DNA of 40,662 bases from Nitrospinota bacterium (GTDB taxonomy: Bacteria > Nitrospinota > Nitrospinia > UBA9942), in NCBI GenBank assembly GCA_016194325.1, contig JACQBS010000096.1, positions 1 to 40,662 of the forward strand. Direction: 5' to 3'. The translations under genes and the position numbers were made by a program. How positions within the stretch are numbered: position 1 is the first letter of the stretch; each line of letters opens with the position of its first letter. Positions 28,991 through 39,148 of the stretch are shown in pieces. The notes beneath the pieces were generated by a model that was not told where the DNA came from, ran no database searches, and was given only the letters and a program-made list of their open reading frames with translations.

Positions 28991-31402
28991 ATGAATGAAA
29001 AACAGAAAAGAGAATATTATACAGTGATACTTGGTGCATTGCTGCATGATGTGGGGAAGATGCTGCAAAGAGGTAGTTTTGGTTCGCTTGATACGAAGGG
29101 GCAGCATCCTCAGGTCTCATCTGATTTTGTCAGTGCATTTAAGGAGTTTTTTTCTAAATTTGTAGATTTTGACTTATTCAAAACACTTGTTCAGAGACAT
29201 CATGAAGATCCGAGGTATTTTAAAGAAAATTTACTTTGTCAAAATGCCCCTGAAGAATATAAGGCATTAAGTTATCTTGTTAGCAGGGCAGATAACTATT
29301 CATCATCTGAAAGAGGCGAAAAGGCAGAAACCTATCAGGATTTTAAGGCAACCCCAATGGTATCAATATTCAGCCGTATTAAACTTAATAAAGATATGCC
29401 TGAACAACACAGATACAGGCTTAATCCCTTGATGCCAAAAAATGCCTTTCCTGAAAAATTTAATAAATATGAAGATAATGAAGTGAACAAACATCTCCAG
29501 AGTTTTGGAAAAGAGTTTAAGCAATTAGTAGAGGATGTAAAGCAGGCAGACTTTGATGCTATATTTTCAAACATTTTAACAATATTGATGCAATACTCAT
29601 GGTGCATTCCAAGCAATACGCAAGAAGATATTCCAGATGTATCTCTTTATGACCATCTGAAGACAACCTGTGCTATTGCTGCATGTCTTTATCAATATCA
29701 TTCTCAGAATTTTAAAGAAGGTGAAATTAAAGACGACAAAACTAAGAAGTTTATACTTTTAGTCGGAGACCTATCAGGCATTCAGAATTACATATTCAAT
29801 ATTACACATATTGGGGCTGGAGGTGTGGCAAAAAGATTAAGGGCGCGGTCATTTCAACTCAATATGATGTCAGAAATTATAAGCCATAAGATTTTACATG
29901 CCTTTAATTTGCCTCTTGCAAATATGCTTATGGCATCAGGCGGTAAATTCTATATGCTTTTACCAAATACCAAAAATACAGCCGATAAGATAAAGTCTAT
30001 CAAGCAAGAGGTTGATCTCTGGTTTTATAAAAATCTTAATGCTGAAATCAACCTCAATATTGCGACAATGCCTCTATCTGGTAATGATTTTAAAAATTAC
30101 AGTGGTGTAATGAAAAATATAAATCATACACTACAACAAATAAAGAAAATACCATTTCAAAGCATCATAACAGACAATGGCTTGTGGAAAGAAGATGTAG
30201 CAACACTTGATATTGATTTTGGAGAAGAGGGAAAACTCTGCAAGGCTTGCAAAAAATTTCCGGGAGAGGAAAGAGAAGACGAAAAATTTATCTGCAATAG
30301 ATGTTATTATGATAAGGAAATTGGGCAAATACTTCCAAAAGTCAAATATGTTGCCTTTTACAAGAACGAAGCAGGCGAATTTAAAGACTATCTTGGTTAT
30401 TCCTTTGACCTCTTAAATAGTACAGAGGAAGCAAAAACGAAACCTTATCTCGTATTAAGCACAGATGAACCAACTCTAAATTACAAATTTCCTTTGGCAC
30501 ACCGTTTTATAGCCAATTATGTTTCAAAATTCATTAGCCCTAATGAGTGTGATGCCTGTGAGAGCGACTGCTCTGAAAAAGACAATGTAATTATTGGTCA
30601 ACCTAAATTTTTTGAGTGCATAGCCTCTGAAAGCACAGGAAGGAAGATGCTTGGGTATTTAAAGGCAGATGTAGATAATTTAGGCGCTGTATTTACGTTT
30701 GGTTTAAAAGAAAACGGCACAGTATCTCGCATAGCCACATTAAGTCGTATGTTAGATATATTCTTTTCAGGATATATGCAGAAACTCATGGAAGACAACT
30801 ATCCAGAGATTTATACAGTTTATTCAGGCGGTGATGACATGCTTGTTATTGGCCCATGGGATTCAATAATAAACTTTGCAAACGAACTAAATTCTGAATT
30901 CAATCGCTTTACCTGCAATAATGAAAATATTACCCTTTCAGCAGGAATAGCTTTTGTGAAACATAATTATCCTGTATTCAGGGCTGTTGAAACGGCAGAC
31001 AATGCATTGGATACATCCAAAGATTCGGGAAAAGATAGGCTTACAGTATTTGGACAGACTGTAAAATGGGATGATGTCCCTTCAGTAATAGAGGAAGCTG
31101 ATAAATTAAAAAAATGGCTTGAACAGGAAAGCATTTCCTCTGGATTCGCAAGGAATCTTCTAATCTACTCACAGATGAATAATGAATTTATCGAAACAAG
31201 GAAAACCGAACATTTGAGGTTTTTACCGCTTATGACCTATGATATTGCAAGGAATCTACCATCGTTAGAGAATAAAGATGCCGAAAAGAGAGAAATCAGA
31301 TTATGGGCGGAAAGCATAAAAGATTTAAAAAGCCAGATCCTAAAGAGTCTTGGGATAATTGCAAGTTATGCATTGACTGCAAATAGGGGAAAAAATGAGT
31401 GA
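28991..31402 (+). CDS. cas10: Type III-A Cas10/Csm1 with HD domain and GGDD cyclase motif
   Basis: LGALLHDVGKMLQRG (HD); LVGDLSGIQNYIFNITHIGAGGVAKRLRARSF; zinc finger CKACKKFPGEEREDEKFICNRC; YSGGDDMLVIGPWD (GGDD at 30827-30838); FVKHNYPVFRAVETADNAL. Confidence 0.96.
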   Translation: MNEKQKREYYTVILGALLHDVGKMLQRGSFGSLDTKGQHPQVSSDFVSAFKEFFSKFVDFDLFKTLVQRHHEDPRYFKENLLCQNAPEEYKALSYLVSRADNYSSSERGEKAETYQDFKATPMVSIFSRIKLNKDMPEQHRYRLNPLMPKNAFPEKFNKYEDNEVNKHLQSFGKEFKQLVEDVKQADFDAIFSNILTILMQYSWCIPSNTQEDIPDVSLYDHLKTTCAIAACLYQYHSQNFKEGEIKDDKTKKFILLVGDLSGIQNYIFNITHIGAGGVAKRLRARSFQLNMMSEIISHKILHAFNLPLANMLMASGGKFYMLLPNTKNTADKIKSIKQEVDLWFYKNLNAEINLNIATMPLSGNDFKNYSGVMKNINHTLQQIKKIPFQSIITDNGLWKEDVATLDIDFGEEGKLCKACKKFPGEEREDEKFICNRCYYDKEIGQILPKVKYVAFYKNEAGEFKDYLGYSFDLLNSTEEAKTKPYLVLSTDEPTLNYKFPLAHRFIANYVSKFISPNECDACESDCSEKDNVIIGQPKFFECIASESTGRKMLGYLKADVDNLGAVFTFGLKENGTVSRIATLSRMLDIFFSGYMQKLMEDNYPEIYTVYSGGDDMLVIGPWDSIINFANELNSEFNRFTCNNENITLSAGIAFVKHNYPVFRAVETADNALDTSKDSGKDRLTVFGQTVKWDDVPSVIEEADKLKKWLEQESISSGFARNLLIYSQMNNEFIETRKTEHLRFLPLMTYDIARNLPSLENKDAEKREIRLWAESIKDLKSQILKSLGIIASYALTANRGKNE

Positions 31403-31964
31403 TTGGAGAGACAAATTGAAAAATTCTGAATTATACAGAACAGGAGGTGGTGATATGAAAAAGAAGTGTAAAATATGCGGCAAACCTTTAAAAGATGATA
31501 GCCGATTTGATACCTGTTATGAATGCGGACAGAAAAATAAAAAGGAAGGTGGCGGAGATTCAGACAGCCTTCCTCCCAATTATATAACTAAATTAGAGAA
31601 TGGCTATTTTGATTCAAGCGGTTGTCTTTGGGAAGAATTTATAACCACAATGGCATCAGATGTTGCTAAATCATTTGGCAGAAAACTAAAAAATCACCAA
31701 TTAAGGCGATTTTATGGACATGCAAAGGCAGCAGAAAACCGATTAAGAATGACAGGGGACTGGGATGTTGTTAATCTTGATGTAAAAAAATTAGGTCCTT
31801 TTGTTTCAGAAGCAAAAGGGAAGGATAAGATACCTCAAAGTTTTTTTGATTTTATAGATAAAAATATTAAGTCTATTAAGATTCAGAAAGATTTTGAAAA
31901 AGGCTTTATGGAACATTTTCAGGCAATAGTTGCATATTTTACATATCATTATCCAAAAAATTAA
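31395..31964 (+). CDS. csm2: Csm2-like small subunit with N-terminal zinc-ribbon extension
   Basis: Overlaps the cas10 end; Csm2-like helical C-terminus (LRRFYGHAKAAENRL...FEKGFMEHFQAIVAYFTYHYPKN); N-terminal CKICGKPLKDDSRFDTCYECG. Confidence 0.8.
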   Translation: MSDWRDKLKNSELYRTGGGDMKKKCKICGKPLKDDSRFDTCYECGQKNKKEGGGDSDSLPPNYITKLENGYFDSSGCLWEEFITTMASDVAKSFGRKLKNHQLRRFYGHAKAAENRLRMTGDWDVVNLDVKKLGPFVSEAKGKDKIPQSFFDFIDKNIKSIKIQKDFEKGFMEHFQAIVAYFTYHYPKN

Positions 31965-31978
31965 AGGAGGGAATATTT

Positions 31979-32635
31979 ATGAAACTTAAAGAATTTAAAA
32001 AAATTACAGGGACATTAAAGTGCGATACAGGACTTCATATCGGAGGCTCGGCAGAACAGATAGAAATCGGTGGCGTTGATTTACCGATAATTAAACATCC
32101 AGTAACAGGAGAGCCTTTTATTCCAGGATCATCATTGAAGGGCAAGATGCGGTCACAAATGGAAAAGAAATTAGGAAAATTTAGTTCCGATGGTAAACCC
32201 TGCGGATGTGGTCAGCCAGATTGTTTGGTATGCAAAGTATTTGGTCCACACATGAACCCAAGACATAATCTTGGCTCCACCCGAATACTTGTAAGAGATG
32301 CATCCTTTAATGAAAAAACAAAAGAGGAATATGAAAAATTGGCTAAAGAAAAGGGTCTTTCTTATATAGAAAAAAAGACAGAAAACCTCGTCCTGAGAAC
32401 AACAGGAACTGCTAAAGACCCTCGTTCACAGGAGCGTGTTCCATCCGGGGCAGAGTTTGATATTGAGATTGTGGTGCAGATATATGAGACAGATAATGAA
32501 AATAATTTAATAGATTTTGTAAAAGAAGGATTAAGGCAGGTTCAAAGCACATATCTTGGCGGGTTTGGCAGTAGAGGTTCGGGAAAAGTAAGTTTTCATG
32601 ATATGAAACTTAATGGGACTCCATTTTCATTATAG
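31979..32635 (+). CDS. csm3: Csm3 (RAMP backbone subunit)
   Basis: GTLKCDTGLHIGGSAEQIEIGGVDLPIIKHPVTGEPFIPGSSLKGKMRSQME; GSTRILVRDA; GGFGSRGSGKV. Confidence 0.95.
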   Translation: MKLKEFKKITGTLKCDTGLHIGGSAEQIEIGGVDLPIIKHPVTGEPFIPGSSLKGKMRSQMEKKLGKFSSDGKPCGCGQPDCLVCKVFGPHMNPRHNLGSTRILVRDASFNEKTKEEYEKLAKEKGLSYIEKKTENLVLRTTGTAKDPRSQERVPSGAEFDIEIVVQIYETDNENNLIDFVKEGLRQVQSTYLGGFGSRGSGKVSFHDMKLNGTPFSL

Positions 32636-32643
32636 AGGCTACC

Positions 32644-33570
32644 ATGAAAACTTATTGTTTAAAGATTAAACCACACAGCAGTTTTCTGACCCCATGGCAG
32701 GCTGACACGATTTTCGGGCATCTCTGCTGGATTATGGCATGGCGGAAAGAAAAAGATATTCTTGCAAAATTTCTTGAGGATTGTAAAAACGGCAATCCTG
32801 CCTTTGTATTATCAGACGGATTTCCAGCAGACCTTTTGCCTGCCCCTGTGCATCTATCCTTAATAACGCCAAAGGGTGAAACATTAGAGGATTATCAGAA
32901 TGGCAAAAAACTAAAAAAAATTGCATGGCTGACATGGGAAGAATTTGAATCCGTTCGCAATGGGAAAATAAATACACAATTTCAAGAAAATCCTAAAACA
33001 TTTAAAACTTTTACAACCCTTCACAGTTCAATAAACAGGATTAAAGGAACCACAGGGGACGAAGGCTCTCTCTTTGAATTAGAGGAATATGCAATTGAAG
33101 CAAACAAACTCAAAACAGACACGCTCTCAATCTATCTAAAGATAAAAAATGGATGGGAAGAAAAAGTCTTTTCACTTTTTAAAGACCTTTCTTTGATGGG
33201 TTACGGCAGGAAAAAATCTATCGGAAAGGGAAGTTTTGAAATAGTCGGGGAACTTGAGCCGTTTGATAAGTTTGATGATTTTAAGGGAGAAAACGGGTTT
33301 ATTTCCCTTTCCAATTTTGTTCCTGCTAAAACCGACCCGACAGAAGGATATTATAAAACATTTGTTAAATATGGCAAACTGGGTGGTGAATTTACCTTTA
33401 GTGGTAATCCATTCAAGAAACCTCTGATGATGCTGACCGCAGGCTCAACTTTCTACGCAAATGGAGACTTAAAGCCATTCTATGGGCGTATGGTTGATGG
33501 AATTTCTCCTGCAAAACCAGAGGTTGTCCATTACGGATATGCTTTCTCTGTGCCAATTTGTTTAGACTAA
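32644..33570 (+). CDS. csm4: Csm4 (RAMP)
   Basis: LKIKPHSSFLTPWQADTIFGHLCW; SDGFPADLLPAPVHL; LSLMGYGRKKSIGKGSFEI; C-terminal VVHYGYAFSVPI. Confidence 0.93.
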   Translation: MKTYCLKIKPHSSFLTPWQADTIFGHLCWIMAWRKEKDILAKFLEDCKNGNPAFVLSDGFPADLLPAPVHLSLITPKGETLEDYQNGKKLKKIAWLTWEEFESVRNGKINTQFQENPKTFKTFTTLHSSINRIKGTTGDEGSLFELEEYAIEANKLKTDTLSIYLKIKNGWEEKVFSLFKDLSLMGYGRKKSIGKGSFEIVGELEPFDKFDDFKGENGFISLSNFVPAKTDPTEGYYKTFVKYGKLGGEFTFSGNPFKKPLMMLTAGSTFYANGDLKPFYGRMVDGISPAKPEVVHYGYAFSVPICLD

Positions 33571-33679
33571 TTCCTCCCCTTCGGTTGGGCGGTGATGGAA
33601 GCGGTGGACTAAAAAAAAGAAGTGAACGGCTAATGTTTTTGTTAGAATAGAGCAGACATAACTCAAGGAGGTGAAATAT

Positions 33680-33991
33680 ATGCAGCAAACTTTGGCTAAA
33701 GTGAAAAATATAGAGAAGTTTATTCAGAAGTATGGAGAAGATGTTGTTATTTCTCAGACGATTGCCAAGATGTTGGAATATAAAATCCAGAAATACGGTG
33801 AAGATATAAAAAGACTGGGTAAAGAATTAAAACGATTTGAACGAAAATACAAAAAAGAGTCTTCTGTATTTTTTGATGAGTTTAACAATGGCAGGCTCGG
33901 AGATGATATGGACTACATTGAATGGGCGTCTCTTTATCAAATGTATCGCCGCCTTGTTGAGAAAAAGACTAAACTTGGGGAAATTGAGTAA
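33680..33991 (+). CDS. Small coiled-coil protein, putative antitoxin of the adjacent TumE-like toxin
   Basis: RBS CAAGGAGGTG before ATG 33680; stop codon abuts the next start (33991/33992). Confidence 0.5.
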   Translation: MQQTLAKVKNIEKFIQKYGEDVVISQTIAKMLEYKIQKYGEDIKRLGKELKRFERKYKKESSVFFDEFNNGRLGDDMDYIEWASLYQMYRRLVEKKTKLGEIE

Positions 33992-34375
33992 ATGATTGAT
34001 GATTATCTCAATGATATTATTGAAAGCCTTATCGTTAGTCACTCGGTCTCTTCGTTTAAGATTTTAAGAAAAGAACTTACCGAAGAAGATTGTTATATTC
34101 GTATCAAATGCAACTTATTAAATGGCGGAATCCTTGAATTTGCTGAATATATCGTTGTTCATAAAGATAAACTCAGATTGGAAACATATAGTTATCATTG
34201 GCAAGGCAAAGATGGCAGATTAATTAAAAGGTGGGATAATGTTGCACATCACAAAGAAGTAAAAACTTTTCCGTATCATCTTCATCTGGCTGATGGCAGA
34301 GTTATTGAATCTGTCAAGACAACCCTCAAAAGAATATTATCGGATATAGGAAAGACAATAATTGTCAATGAATAG
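33992..34375 (+). CDS. TumE/DUF6516-like toxin
   Basis: LETYSYHWQGKDGRLIKRWDNVAHHKEVKTFPYHLHLADGRV, matching the family pattern W(D)N..HH.E..TFP.H.H. Confidence 0.7.
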   Translation: MIDDYLNDIIESLIVSHSVSSFKILRKELTEEDCYIRIKCNLLNGGILEFAEYIVVHKDKLRLETYSYHWQGKDGRLIKRWDNVAHHKEVKTFPYHLHLADGRVIESVKTTLKRILSDIGKTIIVNE

Positions 34376-34426
34376 AAATTTCTCTCCTCTCCCCCTCGGC
34401 TGGGCGGTGATGGAGATTCTCTGAAA

Positions 34427-34560
34427 AAATGCACTTCAAGCTCGTTCTATCAAAACTTTTGACTGCTCCCTGCTTAAACCTGTCCCCGAAATCTTTAATC
34501 GGGGAGAGTGCAGGGACAAGGTTTGAGAGACAAAATATCCGCTGTGACCTGTTGATAGGC
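34427..34560 (+). pseudogene. Decayed copy of the nucleotidyltransferase 5' end, interrupted by a ~64-bp palindromic insert
   Basis: atgcacttcaagctcgttctatcaaaacttttgactg is identical to the start of the gene at 35895. It is followed by CTCCCTGCTTAAACCTGTCCCCGA-AATCTTTAA-TCGGGGAGAGTGCAGGGACAAGGTTTGAGAG and then degraded homology (aatatccgctgtgacctgttgataggctga). Confidence 0.75.
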
Positions 34561-34611
34561 TGAGAATACCTTCTTTACAATAAGGAAGATAATTGATAAA
34601 CTTTCTTTAAT

Positions 34612-35895
34612 ATGAAGAAAGAAATACTAAAGGAAATTATAAGGGATTTTCATGTTAACCCCCTTCCGTCTTTAATCGAGAGGGATATTACAATACCGCT
34701 TCGTTCAGGGAAGGTCATAACCCTTGTTGGAGCAAGGAGAAGCGGCAAGACCTATGTTCTCTTTAATCTGATGGATAGGCTGATAAAGTCAGGGATGGAT
34801 TTTAGGAACATCTTATATGTGAATTTTGAAGATGAGAGGATTGACATTAAACATAATGAGCTTGACCTTATTCTGAAGGCATATAATGAGCTTTATCCTG
34901 ATATAAGGAATAAAGACTGTTATCTGTTTTTTGATGAGATACAAAATATTGAAAACTGGGAAAGATTTATCAGAAGGGTTCATGATTCTGTAACAAAGAA
35001 TATTTTTATTACAGGGTCTAACTCAAAATTTTTAAGCAGTGATATTGCAACGAGCCTGAGAGGCAGAACAGTAAGCTTTGAGGTGTTCCCCCTTTCTTTT
35101 AAGGAATATCTTCGTTTCGGCAAGGTTGAGATTGATATTTACAGCTCAAAGTCTTTGGCAAAAACAAACAACTATCTGCTCAGGTTTTTAAAGAATGGCG
35201 GTTTTCCAGAGGTCTTTGATTATGATGATAACATGAGGAATAGGACTTTGCAGGAATATTTTAATGTAATGATATACAGGGACATGATAGAGAGATATAA
35301 AATAAAAAACAGTGCTGTATTAAAATATTTTTTGAAGAGGATTCTTGCTTCGGCAACGAAACAGTTATCTGTAAATACAATTTATAATGAATTACAGTCG
35401 TCCGGTTTCAAGATAGGGAAAAATCAGCTTTATGAGTTTCTTGAGGCATGTCAGAATATTTTTCTTGCCTTTGTGCTTAATAAGTATACATACAAATTAG
35501 TGGCGAGAGAACTCGGCGAAAGAAAGATTTATGCAATAGACAATGGACTGCTCAATGCTGTCAGCTTTAAATTTTCAGATGACATTGGAAAAACAATGGA
35601 GCAGGCGGTCTTTCTTGAGCTTAAAAGGAGAGGCAGGGAGGTCTATTTTTATAAGGAAAAATATGAATGTGATTTTGTTATCAAGGAGGGGCATTCTGCA
35701 ACAGAGGTTATTCAGGTCTCAAGCACCTTGACTGACAAGAAGACCGCAGAACGGGAAATCAGGGGCATTACTGAGGCTTGCAGGCATTTTGGATTAAAGA
35801 AGGGAATAATTATCACAGGCGATGAATTTCAGGACATTGAATCAGATGGTTTAAAAATAAGGCATGTGCCGCTTTATAGGTGGTTATTGGAATAA
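34612..35895 (+). CDS. AAA_14/DUF4143-type P-loop ATPase
   Basis: VITLVGARRSGKTYVL (Walker A); CYLFFDEIQNIENWERFIRR; ITGSNSKFLSSDIATSLRGRTVSFEVFPLSFKEYL; C-terminal nuclease-like GREVYFYKEKYECDFVIKEG. Confidence 0.92.
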   Translation: MKKEILKEIIRDFHVNPLPSLIERDITIPLRSGKVITLVGARRSGKTYVLFNLMDRLIKSGMDFRNILYVNFEDERIDIKHNELDLILKAYNELYPDIRNKDCYLFFDEIQNIENWERFIRRVHDSVTKNIFITGSNSKFLSSDIATSLRGRTVSFEVFPLSFKEYLRFGKVEIDIYSSKSLAKTNNYLLRFLKNGGFPEVFDYDDNMRNRTLQEYFNVMIYRDMIERYKIKNSAVLKYFLKRILASATKQLSVNTIYNELQSSGFKIGKNQLYEFLEACQNIFLAFVLNKYTYKLVARELGERKIYAIDNGLLNAVSFKFSDDIGKTMEQAVFLELKRRGREVYFYKEKYECDFVIKEGHSATEVIQVSSTLTDKKTAEREIRGITEACRHFGLKKGIIITGDEFQDIESDGLKIRHVPLYRWLLE

Positions 35896-36440
35896 TGCAC
35901 TTCAAGCTCGTTCTATCAAAACTTTTGACTGTGTTTGAAAAGGAGAATATCCGTTATGCGCTGATGGGCGGGTTTGCCCTCGGCGCATGGGGTGTGCCGA
36001 GGACTACTGCCGATATAGACTTTCTTGTTAATCGTGATGATATGGATAAGGTTGACGCAATAATGAAAGGATTGGGATATGAATGCAGGCACAAGACCGA
36101 GAATGTTTCGCAATATGTTTCGCCTCTGAGGGTATTTGGTGAAGTTGATTTCATTCATGCCTTCAGGATACCTTCTTTAAGCATGCTTCAAAGGGTGGAA
36201 ACAAAAAATATGTTTGATGAAACATTGCCTGTAAAGGTGTTAAAGGTAGAAGACCTGATAGGCTTCAAGATGCAGGCTGCTGCAAACGATGAGTCGAGAA
36301 AGGCTGTAGATATGGCTGACATAGAATCTTTGATAGACTTTAATAAGGCTGAAATTGACTGGTCTTTAATAGAAGAATACTTTTCCTTATTTGGATTCGG
36401 CAAACAGTTTGATGTGTTGAGGAGAAAATACAGTAAATGA
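35895..36440 (+). CDS. Nucleotidyltransferase-fold protein (AbiEii/MNT-like)
   Basis: RYALMGGFALGAWGVPRTTADIDFLVNRDDMDKV (GG..A...G..R.T.DID); KVLKVEDLIGFKMQAAANDESRKAVDMADI. Confidence 0.8.
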   Translation: MHFKLVLSKLLTVFEKENIRYALMGGFALGAWGVPRTTADIDFLVNRDDMDKVDAIMKGLGYECRHKTENVSQYVSPLRVFGEVDFIHAFRIPSLSMLQRVETKNMFDETLPVKVLKVEDLIGFKMQAAANDESRKAVDMADIESLIDFNKAEIDWSLIEEYFSLFGFGKQFDVLRRKYSK

Positions 36441-36658
36441 TAAGCGAGCTTGAAAAAGATGAGCTTTTGAGACTGGCGAAGTCTTTATCCATGAGGGAAG
36501 ATATGAAATACATCTCGGCTCACAGGCATAATCCGGTGGTGGTTGATGGCAAAGTAGATATGGACAGGCTTGTTACCTTTTTAACCGAATTCAACGAGTT
36601 CATCAATCACGAGCCGAAGCCGTTTAAACCCATTATTGACATGGATATGAGGCTGTGA
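36437..36658 (+). CDS. Small conserved hypothetical protein, partner of the nucleotidyltransferase
   Basis: Overlaps the upstream stop (ATGATAAG); 73 aa. Confidence 0.5.
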   Translation: MISELEKDELLRLAKSLSMREDMKYISAHRHNPVVVDGKVDMDRLVTFLTEFNEFINHEPKPFKPIIDMDMRL

Positions 36659-36659
36659 G

Positions 36660-37266
<607 letters not shown>

Positions 37267-37342
37267 AATACGCACCTCCTTTGTATGCTATAATTATATG
37301 CAAACAGTATTATTATGTCAAGAAGTAATCAGGAGTTAAGAT

Positions 37343-38596
37343 ATGGAGAATAAAAAACCTAAAGGCATGTTTGTCTCTCTTGGAGGTGCACCAGCACCTA
37401 TTATCAAGAGCTTGAATCATCATAAACCAGACTATATTTGTTTCCTTGTATCGGAACAGACCAAAAAGGATATTGAGACTGTTATGCAAAAACTTGAATA
37501 TCGCCCTATCCATCACGACTGGATAACTACCCCTGCTGCTGAAAGTCTATCCGAAACCTTTAAGGTTATCTATAACGGACTCGGTGATATTCTCAGTAAA
37601 TGGGGTGTTGGATATGAGGATTTAATTGTGGATTATACAGGAGGGACCAAAACCATGTCAGCATCTATTGTTCTTGCGACTATTGAAAGGATTTCCAGAT
37701 ACTCTTATGTAGGAGGGACAGAAAGGACAAAGGAAGGGGTTGGAATTGTAATAGATGGAAAGGAAAGGATGTTATTCTCCGATAACCCATGGAACGAAAT
37801 GGCTGTCATGAAAAAAAAGGAGGTAAATCTTCTATTCAATCATGGGAGATACACTACAGCCTTAGATGCGGTTAGAAAAATTATTCCTATGGTTACTCCA
37901 GATGTAAAACCATTTTATGAATGGGCTGCCGATGCGATAGAGGGATATGAGTTATGGGATATATTTTCACATAGAGATGCCTTAAACAGGATTGGAAAAT
38001 CACTCAATAAATTGGAACCTTATGCCATGCCGATGGAAAGAGGGGAGGGTATTAAGGAGATGATTATTACCATGAAAAAGAATAAAGGATTCTTGGATGC
38101 CCTTGTAAATGATAAAGAAAGACAGAATGAATATAAGGTCTTCGACCTATTAGCCAATGCCAGAAGAAGGGCTAATGAGAATAGATACGATGATGCGGTA
38201 GCGAGACTATATAGGGCAATAGAGGCTTATGCCCAATTTAAACTGGAGTCAAAGTATGGGATAAAAACATCAGATGTGAAATCAGCGGAAATTCCCGAAG
38301 ACTTAAAAGAGGAATATATCAAAAAATACAGAGATGAAAATGATGAGAGGATTAGACTGCCGCTTTATGCCTCTTACGCGCTTCTTAAGAATAAAGGTGA
38401 CGAAGCAAGTATTAGATTTTTTCAGCAATATGAAACCGCATTAAAAAAACTCTTAGATACAAGAAACAGTTCGATCCTTGCCCACGGTTTTGTATCAGTA
38501 AAAGAGGAGACATTCAAGAATATGTATGATGCAATTTTATCCTTCACAGATATGAAAGAGTCTAATCTTCCAGAATTTCCAAAATTTATGCTATGA
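37343..38596 (+). CDS. CARF-HEPN CRISPR-associated protein (Cas02710/TIGR02710-like, Csm6/Csx1 group)
   Basis: GMFVSLGGAPAPIIKSLNHHKPDYICFLVSEQTK; DLIVDYTGGTKTMSASIVLATI; YVGGTERTKEGVG; C-terminal HEPN motif RNSSILAHG (R-X6-H). Confidence 0.9.
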   Translation: MENKKPKGMFVSLGGAPAPIIKSLNHHKPDYICFLVSEQTKKDIETVMQKLEYRPIHHDWITTPAAESLSETFKVIYNGLGDILSKWGVGYEDLIVDYTGGTKTMSASIVLATIERISRYSYVGGTERTKEGVGIVIDGKERMLFSDNPWNEMAVMKKKEVNLLFNHGRYTTALDAVRKIIPMVTPDVKPFYEWAADAIEGYELWDIFSHRDALNRIGKSLNKLEPYAMPMERGEGIKEMIITMKKNKGFLDALVNDKERQNEYKVFDLLANARRRANENRYDDAVARLYRAIEAYAQFKLESKYGIKTSDVKSAEIPEDLKEEYIKKYRDENDERIRLPLYASYALLKNKGDEASIRFFQQYETALKKLLDTRNSSILAHGFVSVKEETFKNMYDAILSFTDMKESNLPEFPKFML

Positions 38597-38620
38597 GGGG
38601 AATTTAAACAGCACAAAACC

Positions 38621-39148
38621 ATGTGGGACACTCTTGATAAAATAGCTACCATAGCGCAAATCATAACTTTTATGGTTTTTATAGGTGGTATTGCTCTTTT
38701 GGTGACACGGGTTACACGATATAAAAGGCGGATAAGGAAGGCTCTTGAAAAGGGAAAGGGCTTGGAGATTGCCCTTGCTGTGAGCTTAAAACCAAATGAA
38801 AAGGTAAGGGGGCATGTGGAGGCATTCTTGAAGGAAAAGGGTATGGAGATGGAGATTACAGAGATTAATGCATATGGCGTCTCCCTCAATATACTGCCTG
38901 ACCTCAGAAAGAAATTCATTGCTGAAAAGAGATGGCTTACATCAAGGGGAATCAGTGAAGTCCATCTATTTTATGAGGGTCCTGTTGCCTCTGCCTTTTT
39001 TCTTGCCGATGTCCTGAATAACTGGGTGCCTGTTTATGTATATCATTTTCATAGGGACGGCGGCTATGAATGCTGGGGGCTTTTGACAGAATCACTTGAA
39101 AGGATGGCAACAGAGGAATTAATAAGAGAGGTAACGAAGGATGCCTGA
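38621..39148 (+). CDS. Short membrane-anchored SAVED-like protein
   Basis: TM helix IATIAQIITFMVFIGGIALLVTRV followed by a basic stretch; C-terminal EVHLFYEGPVASAFFLADVLNNWVPVYVYHFHRDGGYECWG resembles the SAVED C-half (hLF..gP...A...G/L.n..PV.vY.....Y). Confidence 0.7.
   Translation: MWDTLDKIATIAQIITFMVFIGGIALLVTRVTRYKRRIRKALEKGKGLEIALAVSLKPNEKVRGHVEAFLKEKGMEMEITEINAYGVSLNILPDLRKKFIAEKRWLTSRGISEVHLFYEGPVASAFFLADVLNNWVPVYVYHFHRDGGYECWGLLTESLERMATEELIREVTKDA

Noticed and set aside
28842-29120. Minus-strand ORFs (92 and 81 aa) at the cas10 start
   Set aside because: Antisense to the cas10 HD region; compositional artefacts. The real remnant signal here is on the plus strand (28901-28977).
33571-36658. 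Considered whether one of the small ORFs after csm4 could be a divergent csm5
   Set aside because: None is RAMP-like or long enough; they resemble TumE TA, DUF4143 ATPase and nucleotidyltransferase families.
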